Under the pieces are notes generated by a model. It saw only the letters and a program-made list of their open reading frames with translations. It did not search any database and was not told the origin of the DNA. Positions 25,489 through 33,142 of a DNA stretch of 64,000 bases are shown piece after piece (the first letter of the stretch is position 1; the number at the start of each line of letters is the position of its first letter). Position numbers and translations under genes: made by a program. The stretch comes from Cellulomonas wangleii (GTDB lineage: Bacteria; Actinomycetota; Actinomycetes; Actinomycetales; Cellulomonadaceae), in assembly GCF_018388445.1 (NCBI RefSeq), contig NZ_CP074405.1, positions 558,001 through 622,000 on the forward strand. Direction: 5' to 3'.

Positions 25489-26283
25489 TCACGCGCCGTC
25501 GATCTCGAGCACCACCGGCACGTGGTCGGACGGCTGCTTGCCCTTGCGCTCGTCCCGCTCGATCCGCACGCCGGTGACGCGGGCGGCGAGGGCGGGGCTG
25601 GCGTAGGTGAGGTCGATGCGCATGCCCTCGTTCCGCGGGAAGCGCAGCTGCTGGTAGTCCCAGTAGGTGTAGGTGTGCTCGGCGGGCAGGTGCACGCGCG
25701 ACACCTCGGTGTACCCGGCGCGCGCGATCGCCTCGAACGCCTCGCGCTCGGCCGGCGTGACGTGCGTGCGACCGGCGAACCACGCGGCGTCCCACACGTC
25801 CGTGTCGAGCGGGGCGATGTTCCAGTCGCCCACCATGGCGACCTGCGCCGCCGGGTCGGCGGTCAGCCACCCCTGCGCCGCGTCGCGCAGGGCCGCGAGC
25901 CAGTCGAGCTTGTACGCGTAGTGGGGGTCGCCGACCTCGCGCCCGTTCGGCACGTACAGGCTCCAGACGCGGACGCCGCCGCACGTGGCGCCGAGCGCCC
26001 GGGCCTCCGCGACGGCCGGGTCGCCCCACGTCGGCTGGCCGGGGAACCCGCGCTCGACGTCCTGCAGCCCGACGCGGGAGATCACGGCGACGCCGTTCCA
26101 CTGCGAGTACCCGTGCGTCGCGACCTCGTACCCGAGCGCCTCGAACGGCTCGCGCGGGAACGCCTCGTCCTTGACCTTCGTCTCCTGCAGGGCCAGGACG
26201 TCGACGCCCGACCGCTCGAGGAAGCCGACGGCCCGGTCCAGCCGGGCGCGGATCGAGTTGATGTTCCAGGTGGCGACTCGCAT
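25489..26283 (-). CDS. xthA: Exodeoxyribonuclease III
   Basis: ExoIII/AP endonuclease cleaves DNA next to abasic sites and degrades 3' ends. The 264-residue protein has the endonuclease-exonuclease-phosphatase signatures MRVATWNINSIRARL, LALQETK (metal-binding Glu), YVPNGREVGDP, VGDWNIAP (catalytic Asp and Asn) and PSDHVPVVLEI (Asp-His pair at the end). Length fits the XthA family. ATG 26283 is preceded by TAACCT 8 nt upstream and no Shine-Dalgarno, so a leaderless mRNA is likely. It is divergent from the GH43 gene. Confidence 0.95.
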   Translation of the reverse strand: MRVATWNINSIRARLDRAVGFLERSGVDVLALQETKVKDEAFPREPFEALGYEVATHGYSQWNGVAVISRVGLQDVERGFPGQPTWGDPAVAEARALGATCGGVRVWSLYVPNGREVGDPHYAYKLDWLAALRDAAQGWLTADPAAQVAMVGDWNIAPLDTDVWDAAWFAGRTHVTPAEREAFEAIARAGYTEVSRVHLPAEHTYTYWDYQQLRFPRNEGMRIDLTYASPALAARVTGVRIERDERKGKQPSDHVPVVLEIDGA

Positions 26284-26430
26284 GGCGCCCGAGGTTACCG
26301 GCGCGCACCGACACCGTCGGGGCGGGTCGCGAGTACCGGCGTGAACGACGCAACCGGTCACGATCCGTGCCCGGTAGGGTGCGGCCGGGTGCGCCCGACG
26401 GGGGCGCTGCAGGCAGGAGACGGGCGGCAC

Positions 26431-27462
26431 GTGGTGAGCGGACCGGTATCGGACGTCGAGGACGTCGTACGCACGGCGGGGGTCGTCGGGGCGGCGGACG
26501 CAGCCGCCCCGCTCGACGGTCCGCTCGTCGAGGGCGTGTGGACCGCGGACCCCTCGGGTCACGTCTGGGACGACGTGCTGTACGTCTACACGTCGCACGA
26601 CGAGGAGACCGGCGTCCCGCGCGACGACGACGGCAGCCAGTACGACATGCGCGACTACCACGTCCTGGAGCTGCGGGACGTGGCCGGGCCGGTCGTCGAC
26701 CACGGGCCGGTGCTGCACGTGGCCGACGTGCCGTGGGCCGCGCGCCAGATGTGGGCCCCCGACGCGGCCCGCCGCGGCGACACGTACTACCTGTTCTTCC
26801 CCGCGAAGGACGCCGACGGCGTGTTCCGCATCGGCGTCGCGACGTCGTGCTCACCGACCGGCCCGTTCGTCGCCGAGCCGGAGCCGATCGCCGGCGTCGG
26901 CAGCATCGACCCCGCCGTGCTCACGGACGACGACGGCTGCGCGTACCTGTACGTCGGCGGCATCATGGGCGGCCAGCTGCAGCGCTGGGACGGCGACACG
27001 TACACCGGCGAGGACACCTACCCGGCGCCGGGCGCCCCCGCGCTCGGGCCGCGCGTCGCCCGGCTGACCGACGACCTGCTGGCGCTCGCGGAGCCGACGC
27101 GCGAGGTCGTCGTCGTCGACGAGGCGGGGGAGCCGCTGACGCAGGGCGACCCGCGCCGGTTCTTCGAGGGGCCCTGGGTCTCGCGGGTCGACGGGCTCTA
27201 CCACCTGCTCTACTCCACCGGTGAGGCGCACACGCTGGTCCACGCGACGTCGGACTCGCCGTACGGGCCGTTCACCTACCGCGGCACGGTCCTCGAGCCG
27301 GTCGCCGGCTGGACCACGCAGGGCTCGCTCGTGGAGCTGGCGGGGCGCTGGTACCTGCTGTACCACGACGCCCGCGTGTCGGGCCGTGACCACCTGCGCA
27401 ACGTGCGGATCGCCCCGCTCACGGTGCACCCGGACGGGCGGCTCACGGCCGACGTGCGCTGA
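26431..27462 (+). CDS. Glycoside hydrolase family 43-like enzyme
   Basis: This 343-residue protein shows the five-blade beta-propeller pattern of GH43. Blades are seen at DVLYVYTSHDEE, RQMWAPDAARRGDTYYLFFP, GSIDPAVLTDDDGCAYLYVGG, RFFEGPWVSRVDGLYHLLYS and GSLVELAGRWYLLYHDARV. The Asp in SIDP and the Glu in FFEGPW match the pKa modulator and acid catalyst. Members hydrolyse alpha-L-arabinofuranosides or beta-xylosides; no signal peptide is seen, so side-chain trimming inside the cell is plausible. GTG 26431 follows AGGAGA at 26415-26420; alternative in-frame GTGs are at 26341, 26389 and 26434. TAGGGT at 26375-26380 gives a transcription start near 26388, so a short leader is likely. Confidence 0.85.
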   Translation: MVSGPVSDVEDVVRTAGVVGAADAAAPLDGPLVEGVWTADPSGHVWDDVLYVYTSHDEETGVPRDDDGSQYDMRDYHVLELRDVAGPVVDHGPVLHVADVPWAARQMWAPDAARRGDTYYLFFPAKDADGVFRIGVATSCSPTGPFVAEPEPIAGVGSIDPAVLTDDDGCAYLYVGGIMGGQLQRWDGDTYTGEDTYPAPGAPALGPRVARLTDDLLALAEPTREVVVVDEAGEPLTQGDPRRFFEGPWVSRVDGLYHLLYSTGEAHTLVHATSDSPYGPFTYRGTVLEPVAGWTTQGSLVELAGRWYLLYHDARVSGRDHLRNVRIAPLTVHPDGRLTADVR

Positions 27463-27470
27463 CGCCCGGA

Positions 27471-27506
27471 CGCCCGGCCCGCCCGGTACCCCGGGCAGGC
27501 CGGGCG
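27471..27506. terminator. Nested hairpin between GH43 and a convergent gene
   Basis: A 9-bp stem (27471-27479 with 27498-27506) encloses a second, perfect 6-bp stem (27481-27486 with 27491-27496, loop TACC). It begins 9 bp after the GH43 stop and faces the convergent gene ending at 27538. Confidence 0.7.
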
Positions 27507-27537
27507 GCCCCGGCGTCGTCGTCTCGGCCCCGCCGCC

Positions 27538-28101
27538 TCAGCCCCGCCGCCGCAGCGCGCGCAGCAGCGCGAACGCCGCGGCACCGCCGGCGATCCACGG
27601 CCCGGCGACGATCAGCGCGTCCAGCGGCTGGTGCCGCACGTCGACGCGCCCGCGACGGGACGCGACCGGGTGCCGGTGCAGCTCGGACAGCACCCCGGTC
27701 TCGGTGATCGGGTTGTCCGGTCGCAGGGTGGCGAACGAGCGCAGGTGCGCCCCGGCCGCGTCCACGCGGTCCGCGGCCATGAGCAGCAGCCAGTGCGCGG
27801 CCCGCCCCTCGCTGAAGCGCTCGTAGGAGTAGCGGCGGATCGCGCCCGACAGCCCGTGCGGCGGCTGCGCGGTGCCGAACACGGGCGTGAGCATCTCGTG
27901 CTCGATCGACCGCTCGCGGGGGTAGGTCTCCTCCTGGCGGTCCGGGAACTCCCAGTGCGCGCCCGTGGGGGGCAGGTCGGAGCGCTCGCGCGGCACGGAC
28001 GGACGGTCGGCGGGGTCCAGGTCGGCGCCCCAGCCGGGGATGCGGGCGCGCAGCTCGTCGGCGCTCTCGCGCTGCGGCGGCTTCTTCGCGGTGTACGGCA
28101 C
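27538..28101 (-). CDS. Uncharacterised protein with C-terminal membrane segment
   Basis: I do not recognise the family. This 187-residue protein starts with a charged N-terminus (PYTAKKPPQRESADEL). A soluble middle part contains EFPDRQEETYPRERSIEHEM, ERFSEGRAAHWLLLMAADRVD and SFATLRPDNPITETGVLSEL. The C-terminal hydrophobic helix is ALIVAGPWIAGGAAAFALL, followed by RALRRRG, so it is tail-anchored with the C-terminus short. GTG 28101 has AGAGGA 7 nt upstream. It lies 11 bp downstream of the alcohol dehydrogenase gene and is probably co-transcribed with it, which hints at a membrane-linked oxidation-stress role but proves nothing. Confidence 0.7.
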   Translation of the reverse strand: MPYTAKKPPQRESADELRARIPGWGADLDPADRPSVPRERSDLPPTGAHWEFPDRQEETYPRERSIEHEMLTPVFGTAQPPHGLSGAIRRYSYERFSEGRAAHWLLLMAADRVDAAGAHLRSFATLRPDNPITETGVLSELHRHPVASRRGRVDVRHQPLDALIVAGPWIAGGAAAFALLRALRRRG

Positions 28102-28112
28102 GGTGGGTCCTC

Positions 28113-29261
28113 TCAGTCCGTCGACGGGACGATCAGGGGCTTGATGCAGCCGTCGAGCTTGGCGGACATCAGGTGGTAGCCCTCGGCGATGTGCTCGAGG
28201 GGGATGCGGTGCGTGACGAGGTCGCTCGGCTTGAGGTAGCCCGCCTGGATGTGCTCCAGCAGCCGCGGCCACTGCCGCTTGGCCGGGGCCTGGTTCATGC
28301 GCAGCGTCAGACCCTTGTTCATGGCGTCACCGAACTTCACGGCGGAGAACAGCGGGCCGTACGCGCCCATGACGGACACGGTGCCGCCCTTGCGCACGCC
28401 GTCGATCGCCCAGTTCAGCGCCACCGGCGAGCCGCCCTGCAGCTTGAGCTTGGCGGCGGTGACGTGCTGGATCAGGTTGCCGTCCGCCTCCGCGCCCACG
28501 GCCTCGATCACGCGGTCGGCCCCCAGCCCGTCGGTCGCCTTCTTCAGCTCCACGACGATGTCGTCGTACTCCGTGTAGTTGCGGGTCTCCGCGAACGCGA
28601 ACTCGCGCGCCTTCTCCAGCCGGTACTCGAGCTGGTCGACGACGATCACGCGCCCGGCGCCCATCAGCCACGCCGACCGGGCCGCGAACAGCCCCACCGG
28701 GCCCGCGCCGAGCACCACGACCGTGTCGCCCTCGACGATGTCCGCGAGCTGCGCCCCGAAGTAGCCGGTGGCCAGCGCGTCGGTGAGCAGCACGGCGTCG
28801 TCGTCGTCGAGCCAGTCGGGGATCTTCGACGGGCCCACGTCCGCGAACGGCACCCGCACGTACTCGGCCTGGCCGCCGTCGTACCCGCCGGTGGTGTGCG
28901 AGTACCCGTAGATGCCGCCGACGGCCGTGGCGTTCGGGTTCACGTTGTGGCAGTTGGAGTACAGGCCGCGCGCGCAGAAGAAGCACGAGCCGCAGTAGAT
29001 GTTGAACGGGACCATCACCCGGTCGCCCACCTGCAGGTTCTGTACGGACGGACCGACCTGCTCGACCACGCCGACGAACTCGTGGCCGAACGTGTGGCCG
29101 ATCCGCGTGTCCGGCATCATGCCGTGGTAGAGGTGCAGGTCGGAGCCGCAGATGGCGGCTCGCACGACGCGCACGACCGCGTCGTTGGGGTGCTCGATCG
29201 CCGGGACGTCCTTCTCCTCGACGCGGACCTTGTAGGGCCCGCGGTAGACCATCGCTCGCAT
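28113..29261 (-). CDS. Zinc-dependent alcohol dehydrogenase, formaldehyde dehydrogenase-like
   Basis: This 382-residue medium-chain dehydrogenase binds a catalytic Zn (ICGSDLHLYHGM and GHEFVGVVEQVG) and a structural Zn (CGSCFFCARGLYSNCH, four Cys). Its NAD-binding Rossmann segment is VVVLGAGPVGLFAARSAWLMGAG. The extended C-terminus with NWAIDGVRKGGTVSVMGAYG matches glutathione-independent formaldehyde/alcohol dehydrogenases of actinobacteria. ATG 29261 has GGAGGA 7 nt upstream. It is followed by the uncharacterised membrane gene. The substrate is inferred only by family resemblance; mycothiol-linked formaldehyde oxidation is an alternative. Confidence 0.9.
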   Translation of the reverse strand: MRAMVYRGPYKVRVEEKDVPAIEHPNDAVVRVVRAAICGSDLHLYHGMMPDTRIGHTFGHEFVGVVEQVGPSVQNLQVGDRVMVPFNIYCGSCFFCARGLYSNCHNVNPNATAVGGIYGYSHTTGGYDGGQAEYVRVPFADVGPSKIPDWLDDDDAVLLTDALATGYFGAQLADIVEGDTVVVLGAGPVGLFAARSAWLMGAGRVIVVDQLEYRLEKAREFAFAETRNYTEYDDIVVELKKATDGLGADRVIEAVGAEADGNLIQHVTAAKLKLQGGSPVALNWAIDGVRKGGTVSVMGAYGPLFSAVKFGDAMNKGLTLRMNQAPAKRQWPRLLEHIQAGYLKPSDLVTHRIPLEHIAEGYHLMSAKLDGCIKPLIVPSTD

Positions 29262-29550
29262 CGGTGTCCTCCGCCTCGGGTGGCCACCAGGGTGCGCACT
29301 TCGGCCGTCGGGCGCATCCCGAGAGCCGCCGGCCTCCCCGTGCGGATCGACCCGTGACCGCTTACGGTCGAGGACGACGGGCACTGCGTCCCGCCTGACG
29401 GGGTACCGCGACCTCGTCCACCGCATCGCACCGACGGAGGAAGCCCGTCGGCGCCACGCCGGCTGCGCCGGGCGGCGCCCGAACCGGCCCCGTCCTGCAG
29501 CCGTGTCCTGCAGCATCCCCTCGCGCCCGACGGCGGGTACAGGAGGCACG
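29262..29550. other. Leader region before the Mn-catalase remnant
   Basis: This stretch separates the divergent alcohol dehydrogenase and the catalase remnant. TACGGT at 29363-29368 could be a plus-strand -10. No coding sequence was found in any frame; in particular, the N-terminal half of a Mn-catalase is absent. Confidence 0.5.
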
Positions 29551-30008
29551 ATGTTTCTTCCACCGGCAAGAGCTCCATGCACGGGCGGGTCGCGGTCGCC
29601 CGGCTCTACCACATGACCGACGGCCACGGGGTCCGCGACCTGCTCGCGTTCCTCCTCGCGCGCGACACGATGCACCAGAACCAGTGGATCGCCGCCGCCC
29701 GCGAGCTGCAGGAGGAAGGGCTGCAGGGGATCCCCGTGCCGAGCAGCTTCCCGCTGGGCGACGAGCACCGCGAGGTCTCGCACCAGTACATCAAGTTCTC
29801 CGACGGGCAGGACGCGGACAAGGGCGCGCGGGCCTCCGGCCCGACGCCCGACGGCAAGGGTGAACTCACCTACGTCGCCGAGCCGGCGGCGGGCGTCCCC
29901 ATGCCCCCGCCCACGCAGCCCGACCCGCGGCTGTACGGCACGACCGCGAAGCCGAACCTCGCGGAGAAGGTCACCGGGAAGCTCAACGACACGTTCACGA
30001 GTGAGTGA
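29551..30008 (+). pseudogene. Manganese catalase remnant with internal deletion
   Basis: The last 143 residues (from ATG 29577) match the C-terminal half of a Mn-catalase: GRVAVARLYHMTDGHGVRD, FLLARDTMHQNQWIAAAREL, a HREVSHQYIKFSDG segment and the tail PDPRLYGTTAKP. The His in RDTMHQNQW is a Mn ligand, but the N-terminal ligands (three Glu and one His) are missing. At 29551 a well-placed AGGAGG precedes ATG TTT CTT, the usual MFL start of the family. That frame ends after 21 codons, 26 bp before the start of the C-terminal frame. So a deletion of roughly 450 bp, plus a frameshift, seems to have joined the start to the C-terminal half. Catalase activity is not expected; the C-terminal half might still be translated. 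Confidence 0.75.
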
Positions 30009-30018
30009 GGAGACGACG

Positions 30019-30750
30019 ATGAGCACGGACAGCACAGGTGGCGCCGCCGCAGCGGCGGGCACCGCGAAGGACGAGGCGTCGAGCCTCGCGCACGCCGCCG
30101 CGGACAGCGGGCAGGGCCTGCTCGGCGAGGCGAAGAGCGGGGCCTCCGACGTCGCGTCGGAGGTCGCGGGCCAGGCCCGCGACCTGTGGTCGGAGGCCCG
30201 CACGGGTCTGACCACGCAGGCGTCGGAGCAGCAGGTGCGGGCCGCGGCCGGCCTGCGCGCGCTCGGCGACGAGCTGGGCCGCATGGCCGACGGCTCGCAG
30301 GGCGGCGGGCTGGCGACGGACCTGGTCCGTCAGGCGGGCGAGCGCACCGCCGGCGTGGCGAGCTGGCTCGAGGACCGGGAGCCCGGCGACCTGCTGGGTG
30401 AGGTGACGGACTTCGCGCGCCGGCGTCCGGGACTGTTCCTGGCGCTCGCGGCCGGTGCCGGTGTCCTCGCCGGGCGGGTCACCCGCGGGCTGAAGGACGC
30501 GCCCCCGTCGGCGGGCACGGGTGCGACGGCCACGGCACCCGCCGCGCCGCCGCCGGTGGACCCCGCCCCGGCGTACGCCGGCACCCCGGACCCGAGCGGC
30601 CCCGGGCAGCGCCCGGAGCAGGAGGCGTGGGTCTCGGCCGGCGGCCCCGCTCCCGTGGCACCGACCTCCGGCCACGTCCCCGCGGCCGACCCGTACGGCA
30701 CGGCCGGCGGCGACCCGCTGGCCGGGGTGCTCCGTGAGGACCGACCGTGA
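30019..30750 (+). CDS. Ala/Pro-rich envelope-stress-type protein with one membrane segment
   Basis: This 243-residue protein begins with an Ala/Ser/Asp-rich helical region (amphipathic, apolipophorin-like), followed by a hydrophobic segment (RRRPGLFLALAAGAGVLAGRV) at about 133-156. A Pro/Ala-rich disordered tail of about 90 residues closes it. ATG 30019 has a GAGGAG Shine-Dalgarno upstream. Its stop overlaps the next start (GTGA), and a DUF3618 protein follows, so the three genes form one operon typical of actinobacterial envelope cassettes. The exact role is unknown; family members are often general-stress induced. Confidence 0.75.
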   Translation: MSTDSTGGAAAAAGTAKDEASSLAHAAADSGQGLLGEAKSGASDVASEVAGQARDLWSEARTGLTTQASEQQVRAAAGLRALGDELGRMADGSQGGGLATDLVRQAGERTAGVASWLEDREPGDLLGEVTDFARRRPGLFLALAAGAGVLAGRVTRGLKDAPPSAGTGATATAPAAPPPVDPAPAYAGTPDPSGPGQRPEQEAWVSAGGPAPVAPTSGHVPAADPYGTAGGDPLAGVLREDRP

Positions 30751-31256
30751 CCGGGCAGTTCGACCCCACGGTGGCGGCGGACCCGCGCGCGGTGCCGGGG
30801 GCAGGTCCCCTGCCCGGGACGGGTCCTCTGCCCGGGACCGGCGCGCCGCCGCCGGCCGCTGAGGGCGCGCCCGACGAGCGCCCGTCCCTGGGTGACCTGA
30901 TCGGGTCCGTCACCGAGGACCTGTCCCTCCTGGTCCGCCAGGAGGTCGAGCTGGCCAAGGCCGAGCTGACCGAGTCCGCGAAGCGCGCGGGCACCGGCGG
31001 CGGTCTGCTCGCCGGTTCGGGGGTGGCAGGGCACTTCGTGCTGATGTTCCTGTCGTTCGCCCTGTGGTGGGGCCTGCCGCTGGGCAGGGCCTGGTCCGCG
31101 GTCGTCGTGGCCGTGATCTGGGCGGTGATCGCCGCGGTCCTCGCCGTGCGAGGACGCGGTGAGCTCCGCCGTGTGAAGGGTGCACCCCGCACCGCCGAGA
31201 CCATGAAGAAGATCCCGAACGCCCTGAAGGGTGACGAGGAGGCGAACCATGAGTGA
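30747..31256 (+). CDS. Actinobacterial holin-X type (Phage_holin_3_6) membrane protein
   Basis: This 169-residue protein has a Pro-rich N-terminus with a short repeat (GPLPGTGPLPGTGAPPP). A helix, LGDLIGSVTEDLSLLVRQEV, then ELAKAELTESAKR, is the conserved holin-X helix. Two transmembrane helices follow (GSGVAGHFVLMFLSFALWWG and SAVVVAVIWAVIAAVLAV). Despite the family name it is an envelope protein in actinobacterial chromosomes and not part of a phage here; no phage genes are nearby. Start GTG 30747 overlaps the preceding stop by 4 bp. The C-terminus overlaps the DUF3618 gene by 8 bp. Confidence 0.85.
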   Translation: MTGQFDPTVAADPRAVPGAGPLPGTGPLPGTGAPPPAAEGAPDERPSLGDLIGSVTEDLSLLVRQEVELAKAELTESAKRAGTGGGLLAGSGVAGHFVLMFLSFALWWGLPLGRAWSAVVVAVIWAVIAAVLAVRGRGELRRVKGAPRTAETMKKIPNALKGDEEANHE

Positions 31257-31836
31257 GAGCCCCGAGGAGATCCGCCAGCGGATCGAGGAGACGCGGGCCG
31301 ACCTGTCGGCGAACGTCGACGCCGTCGGCGACACGATCGACCCCCGACAGATGGCGCACCGCCAGGCGGACAAGGTGCGCGGCCGCGTCGGGGCCGTCCG
31401 CGAGCGTGTGATGGGCACCGTCGGCGGCGCCCGCGACGCGGCCGGCGGGTCCGCCGGCTCCGTCGCGCAGGGCGTGAAGGGCGCACCCACCGCCGCCCTC
31501 CAGCAGACGCAGGGCAACCCGCTCGCGGCGGGTCTGGTCGCCTTCGGGCTCGGGTGGCTGGCGTCCTCGCTGGTGCCGACCTCGGCGCCGGAGCAGCGTG
31601 CCGCGCAGGCGGTCAAGGAGCAGGCGCAGGCCATGGCTCCGCAGGCCAAGGAGGCGGCGCAGCAGATGGCGTCCGACCTGCGCGAGCCGGCGCAGGACGC
31701 CCTGCAGGCCGTGAAGGACACCGCCACCGACGCGGCCGCCGGCGTCAAGGAGCAGGGCACGCAGGCGGCGTCCGACCTGCGGGACCAGGCGCAGCAGTCG
31801 GCGCAGGAGGTGCGGAAGGCCCCGCAGCAGCAGTGA
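31249..31836 (+). CDS. DUF3618 family protein
   Basis: This 195-residue protein starts with SPEEIRQRIEETRADLSANV, the diagnostic DUF3618 helix, and continues with DAVGDTIDPRQMAHRQADKV. After a helical stretch comes a hydrophobic segment (NPLAAGLVAFGLGWLASSLV) and an Ala/Gln-rich coiled tail of about 80 residues (VKEQAQAMAPQAKEAAQQM) repeating a heptad-like pattern. ATG 31249 lies inside the holin-X stop region and is preceded by GAGGAGG. The three preceding genes form one operon. Proposed roles include structural support of membrane proteins; the function is not known. Confidence 0.85.
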   Translation: MSESPEEIRQRIEETRADLSANVDAVGDTIDPRQMAHRQADKVRGRVGAVRERVMGTVGGARDAAGGSAGSVAQGVKGAPTAALQQTQGNPLAAGLVAFGLGWLASSLVPTSAPEQRAAQAVKEQAQAMAPQAKEAAQQMASDLREPAQDALQAVKDTATDAAAGVKEQGTQAASDLRDQAQQSAQEVRKAPQQQ

Positions 31837-32077
31837 GCACCGTGACGGGCCGGGGGTGGGCGTCGTGAGGATCACGGTGCCCGCCCTCGGCGTGGTCCGC
31901 CTGGCGCACGCCTACGTGAGCTGCGAGATGCCCGGCCTGTGTCGGTTCGCCCGGATACGTGAGACAGTGGAAGGTGCACGGGGCGTCGTCGTGTGAGGTA
32001 GGGCACCAGCCCATGGCGTGCACGGTCATCCCGGGGTTTCCCGGGGTGCCAGGCAAGCGCCTTTGGGGGCGAGCCAC
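31837..32077. other. Intergenic region between DUF3618 and STAS genes
   Basis: These 241 bases contain a 43-codon open frame (GTG 31865 to 31996) without a clear ribosome-binding site, which I do not accept as a gene, and two CCCGGGG blocks separated by TTT at 32029-32045. No hairpin with terminator features was convincing. Confidence 0.4.
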
Positions 32078-32425
32078 ATGTCCAGCCACACGCCCAGCAC
32101 CAGCTCCATCACCGTCCGGCGCGACAGCACGGCTGTCGTCGTGCACCTCAGCGGCGAGATCGACATCTCGCTGCGCGACGAGGCCCGCGACGCGCTCGCC
32201 GAGATCGCCGAGGCGGGTCTCCCGGTCGTCGTCGACCTCGCCGAGGTTCGCCTGCTCGGCGCCCCCGGCATCGCCTTCCTCCTGCAGTGCGAGCGCATCT
32301 GCGTGGAGAGCGGGGTGGGGTACGGAGTGCGTGACGTCCCTGCCGTGGTCGCCCGCCTGCTCGACGTGCTGGGGCTCGGTTCCGTCCTGCACCGCGACGG
32401 CAGTCGCATGTCGATGTCCTCATGA
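32078..32425 (+). CDS. STAS domain anti-sigma factor antagonist-like protein
   Basis: This 115-residue single STAS domain has the pattern TAVVVHLSGEIDISLRDEARD, then VVVDLAEVRLLGAPGIAFLL. The phosphorylatable Ser/Thr of SpoIIAA-type antagonists (DMSG-type) is not conserved here; the equivalent loop reads LAEVRLLGAPG. It may therefore work as a protein-protein switch independent of phosphorylation. The start ATG 32078 follows GGGGG at about 10 nt. The next ANTAR gene overlaps it by 4 bp (ATGA), so the two are translated together. No anti-sigma kinase gene is visible next to it. Confidence 0.82.
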   Translation: MSSHTPSTSSITVRRDSTAVVVHLSGEIDISLRDEARDALAEIAEAGLPVVVDLAEVRLLGAPGIAFLLQCERICVESGVGYGVRDVPAVVARLLDVLGLGSVLHRDGSRMSMSS

Positions 32426-33066
32426 CGGCCGTCGCGCCGGGCGCGGCGACCGCCGTCGTCCCGCCGGGGATGCTGGTGGTGCTCGCCCTCCTGCGCCGCG
32501 TCCTCGAGCACGAGCTGCGCCGTGGCGTCGACCTCCGTGTCGTCGCCGAGGTGGCCGGGCGCCCCCCTCACGTCGTCTCGACGCCCGGCTCCGTGGCGCC
32601 GGACGTGCCGTGGCCGGAGCCGGGGACCGTCGGGCCGGTGTCCACCGCCGTGCGGCACGGCACCACCTGCGTCGCCGTCCGGACCTCCGGCACGGTGGAC
32701 TGGTCCGACGTCACCGACGACCTGCGCGTGACCGCCGGGGTGCTGTCCGGCATGATCGCCGACCGGGCGGACGCGGACGACCTGCGCCAGGACGTCGCCG
32801 ACCTGACGGCGGCCATGCGCAGCCGCGAGGTCATCGACCAGGCGATCGGGGTCGTCGTCGCCCACCGCCGCTGCTCCCCTGAGCGGGCGCTCGAGGTGCT
32901 GCGGACCACGGCGCAGCGCCGCGACGAGAAGCTGAGCGAGGTCGCCACGCGGGTCGTCGCCCAGGCGGCCGGGACCCGCCCCGTCAGCGGCACCCCGTTC
33001 CAGCCGCGCAAGCACGTCGGCGTTCCCGCGTCCGACCAGCAGGAGGCCGGCAACCGCCGGACCTGA
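32422..33066 (+). CDS. GAF-like/ANTAR domain transcription antitermination regulator
   Basis: This 214-residue protein has a degenerate GAF-like N-terminal half (about 10-120). The C-terminal ANTAR helix bundle (about 135-190) has DLTAAMRSREVIDQAIGVVV, then HRRCSPERALEVLR. ANTAR domains bind RNA hairpins and cause antitermination. Here the conserved helix D-x-A-x-G-V-V is intact and the Ala/Arg surface is present, so RNA binding is plausible. The overlap with the STAS gene links the two signals, perhaps as stress-responsive gene regulation of the neighbouring envelope operon. Targets cannot be seen. Confidence 0.85.
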   Translation: MTAVAPGAATAVVPPGMLVVLALLRRVLEHELRRGVDLRVVAEVAGRPPHVVSTPGSVAPDVPWPEPGTVGPVSTAVRHGTTCVAVRTSGTVDWSDVTDDLRVTAGVLSGMIADRADADDLRQDVADLTAAMRSREVIDQAIGVVVAHRRCSPERALEVLRTTAQRRDEKLSEVATRVVAQAAGTRPVSGTPFQPRKHVGVPASDQQEAGNRRT

Positions 33067-33082
33067 CGTCGGCACGGGTGCC

Positions 33083-33110
33083 CCCGGCGCGGCACGGCCC
33101 CGGCGCCGGG
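33083..33110. terminator. Hairpin between ANTAR gene and glpK
   Basis: The arms CCCGGCGC (33083-33090) and GCGCCGGG (33103-33110) form a perfect 8-bp stem with a 12-nt loop between two convergent genes (stops at 33066 and 33143). It can terminate either transcript. Confidence 0.6.
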
Positions 33111-33142
33111 TCGGTCACCGGGGTCGTGCCGCGTCGGACGCG

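Noticed and set aside
29571..29584. ATGCACGGGCGGG shared between the Mn-catalase remnant and the 64-bp repeat
   Set aside because: Only 13 bases match, the surroundings differ, and such GC-rich words are expected to recur by chance in this genome.
30747..31256. Phage holin gene suggesting a prophage
   Set aside because: The family name is historical. The gene is in an operon with DUF3618 and has no phage genes around it.
31865..31996. 43-codon open frame between DUF3618 and STAS genes
   Set aside because: It begins with GTG but has no convincing Shine-Dalgarno or leaderless -10 at the right distance, and the peptide shows no signal, domain or repeat pattern.
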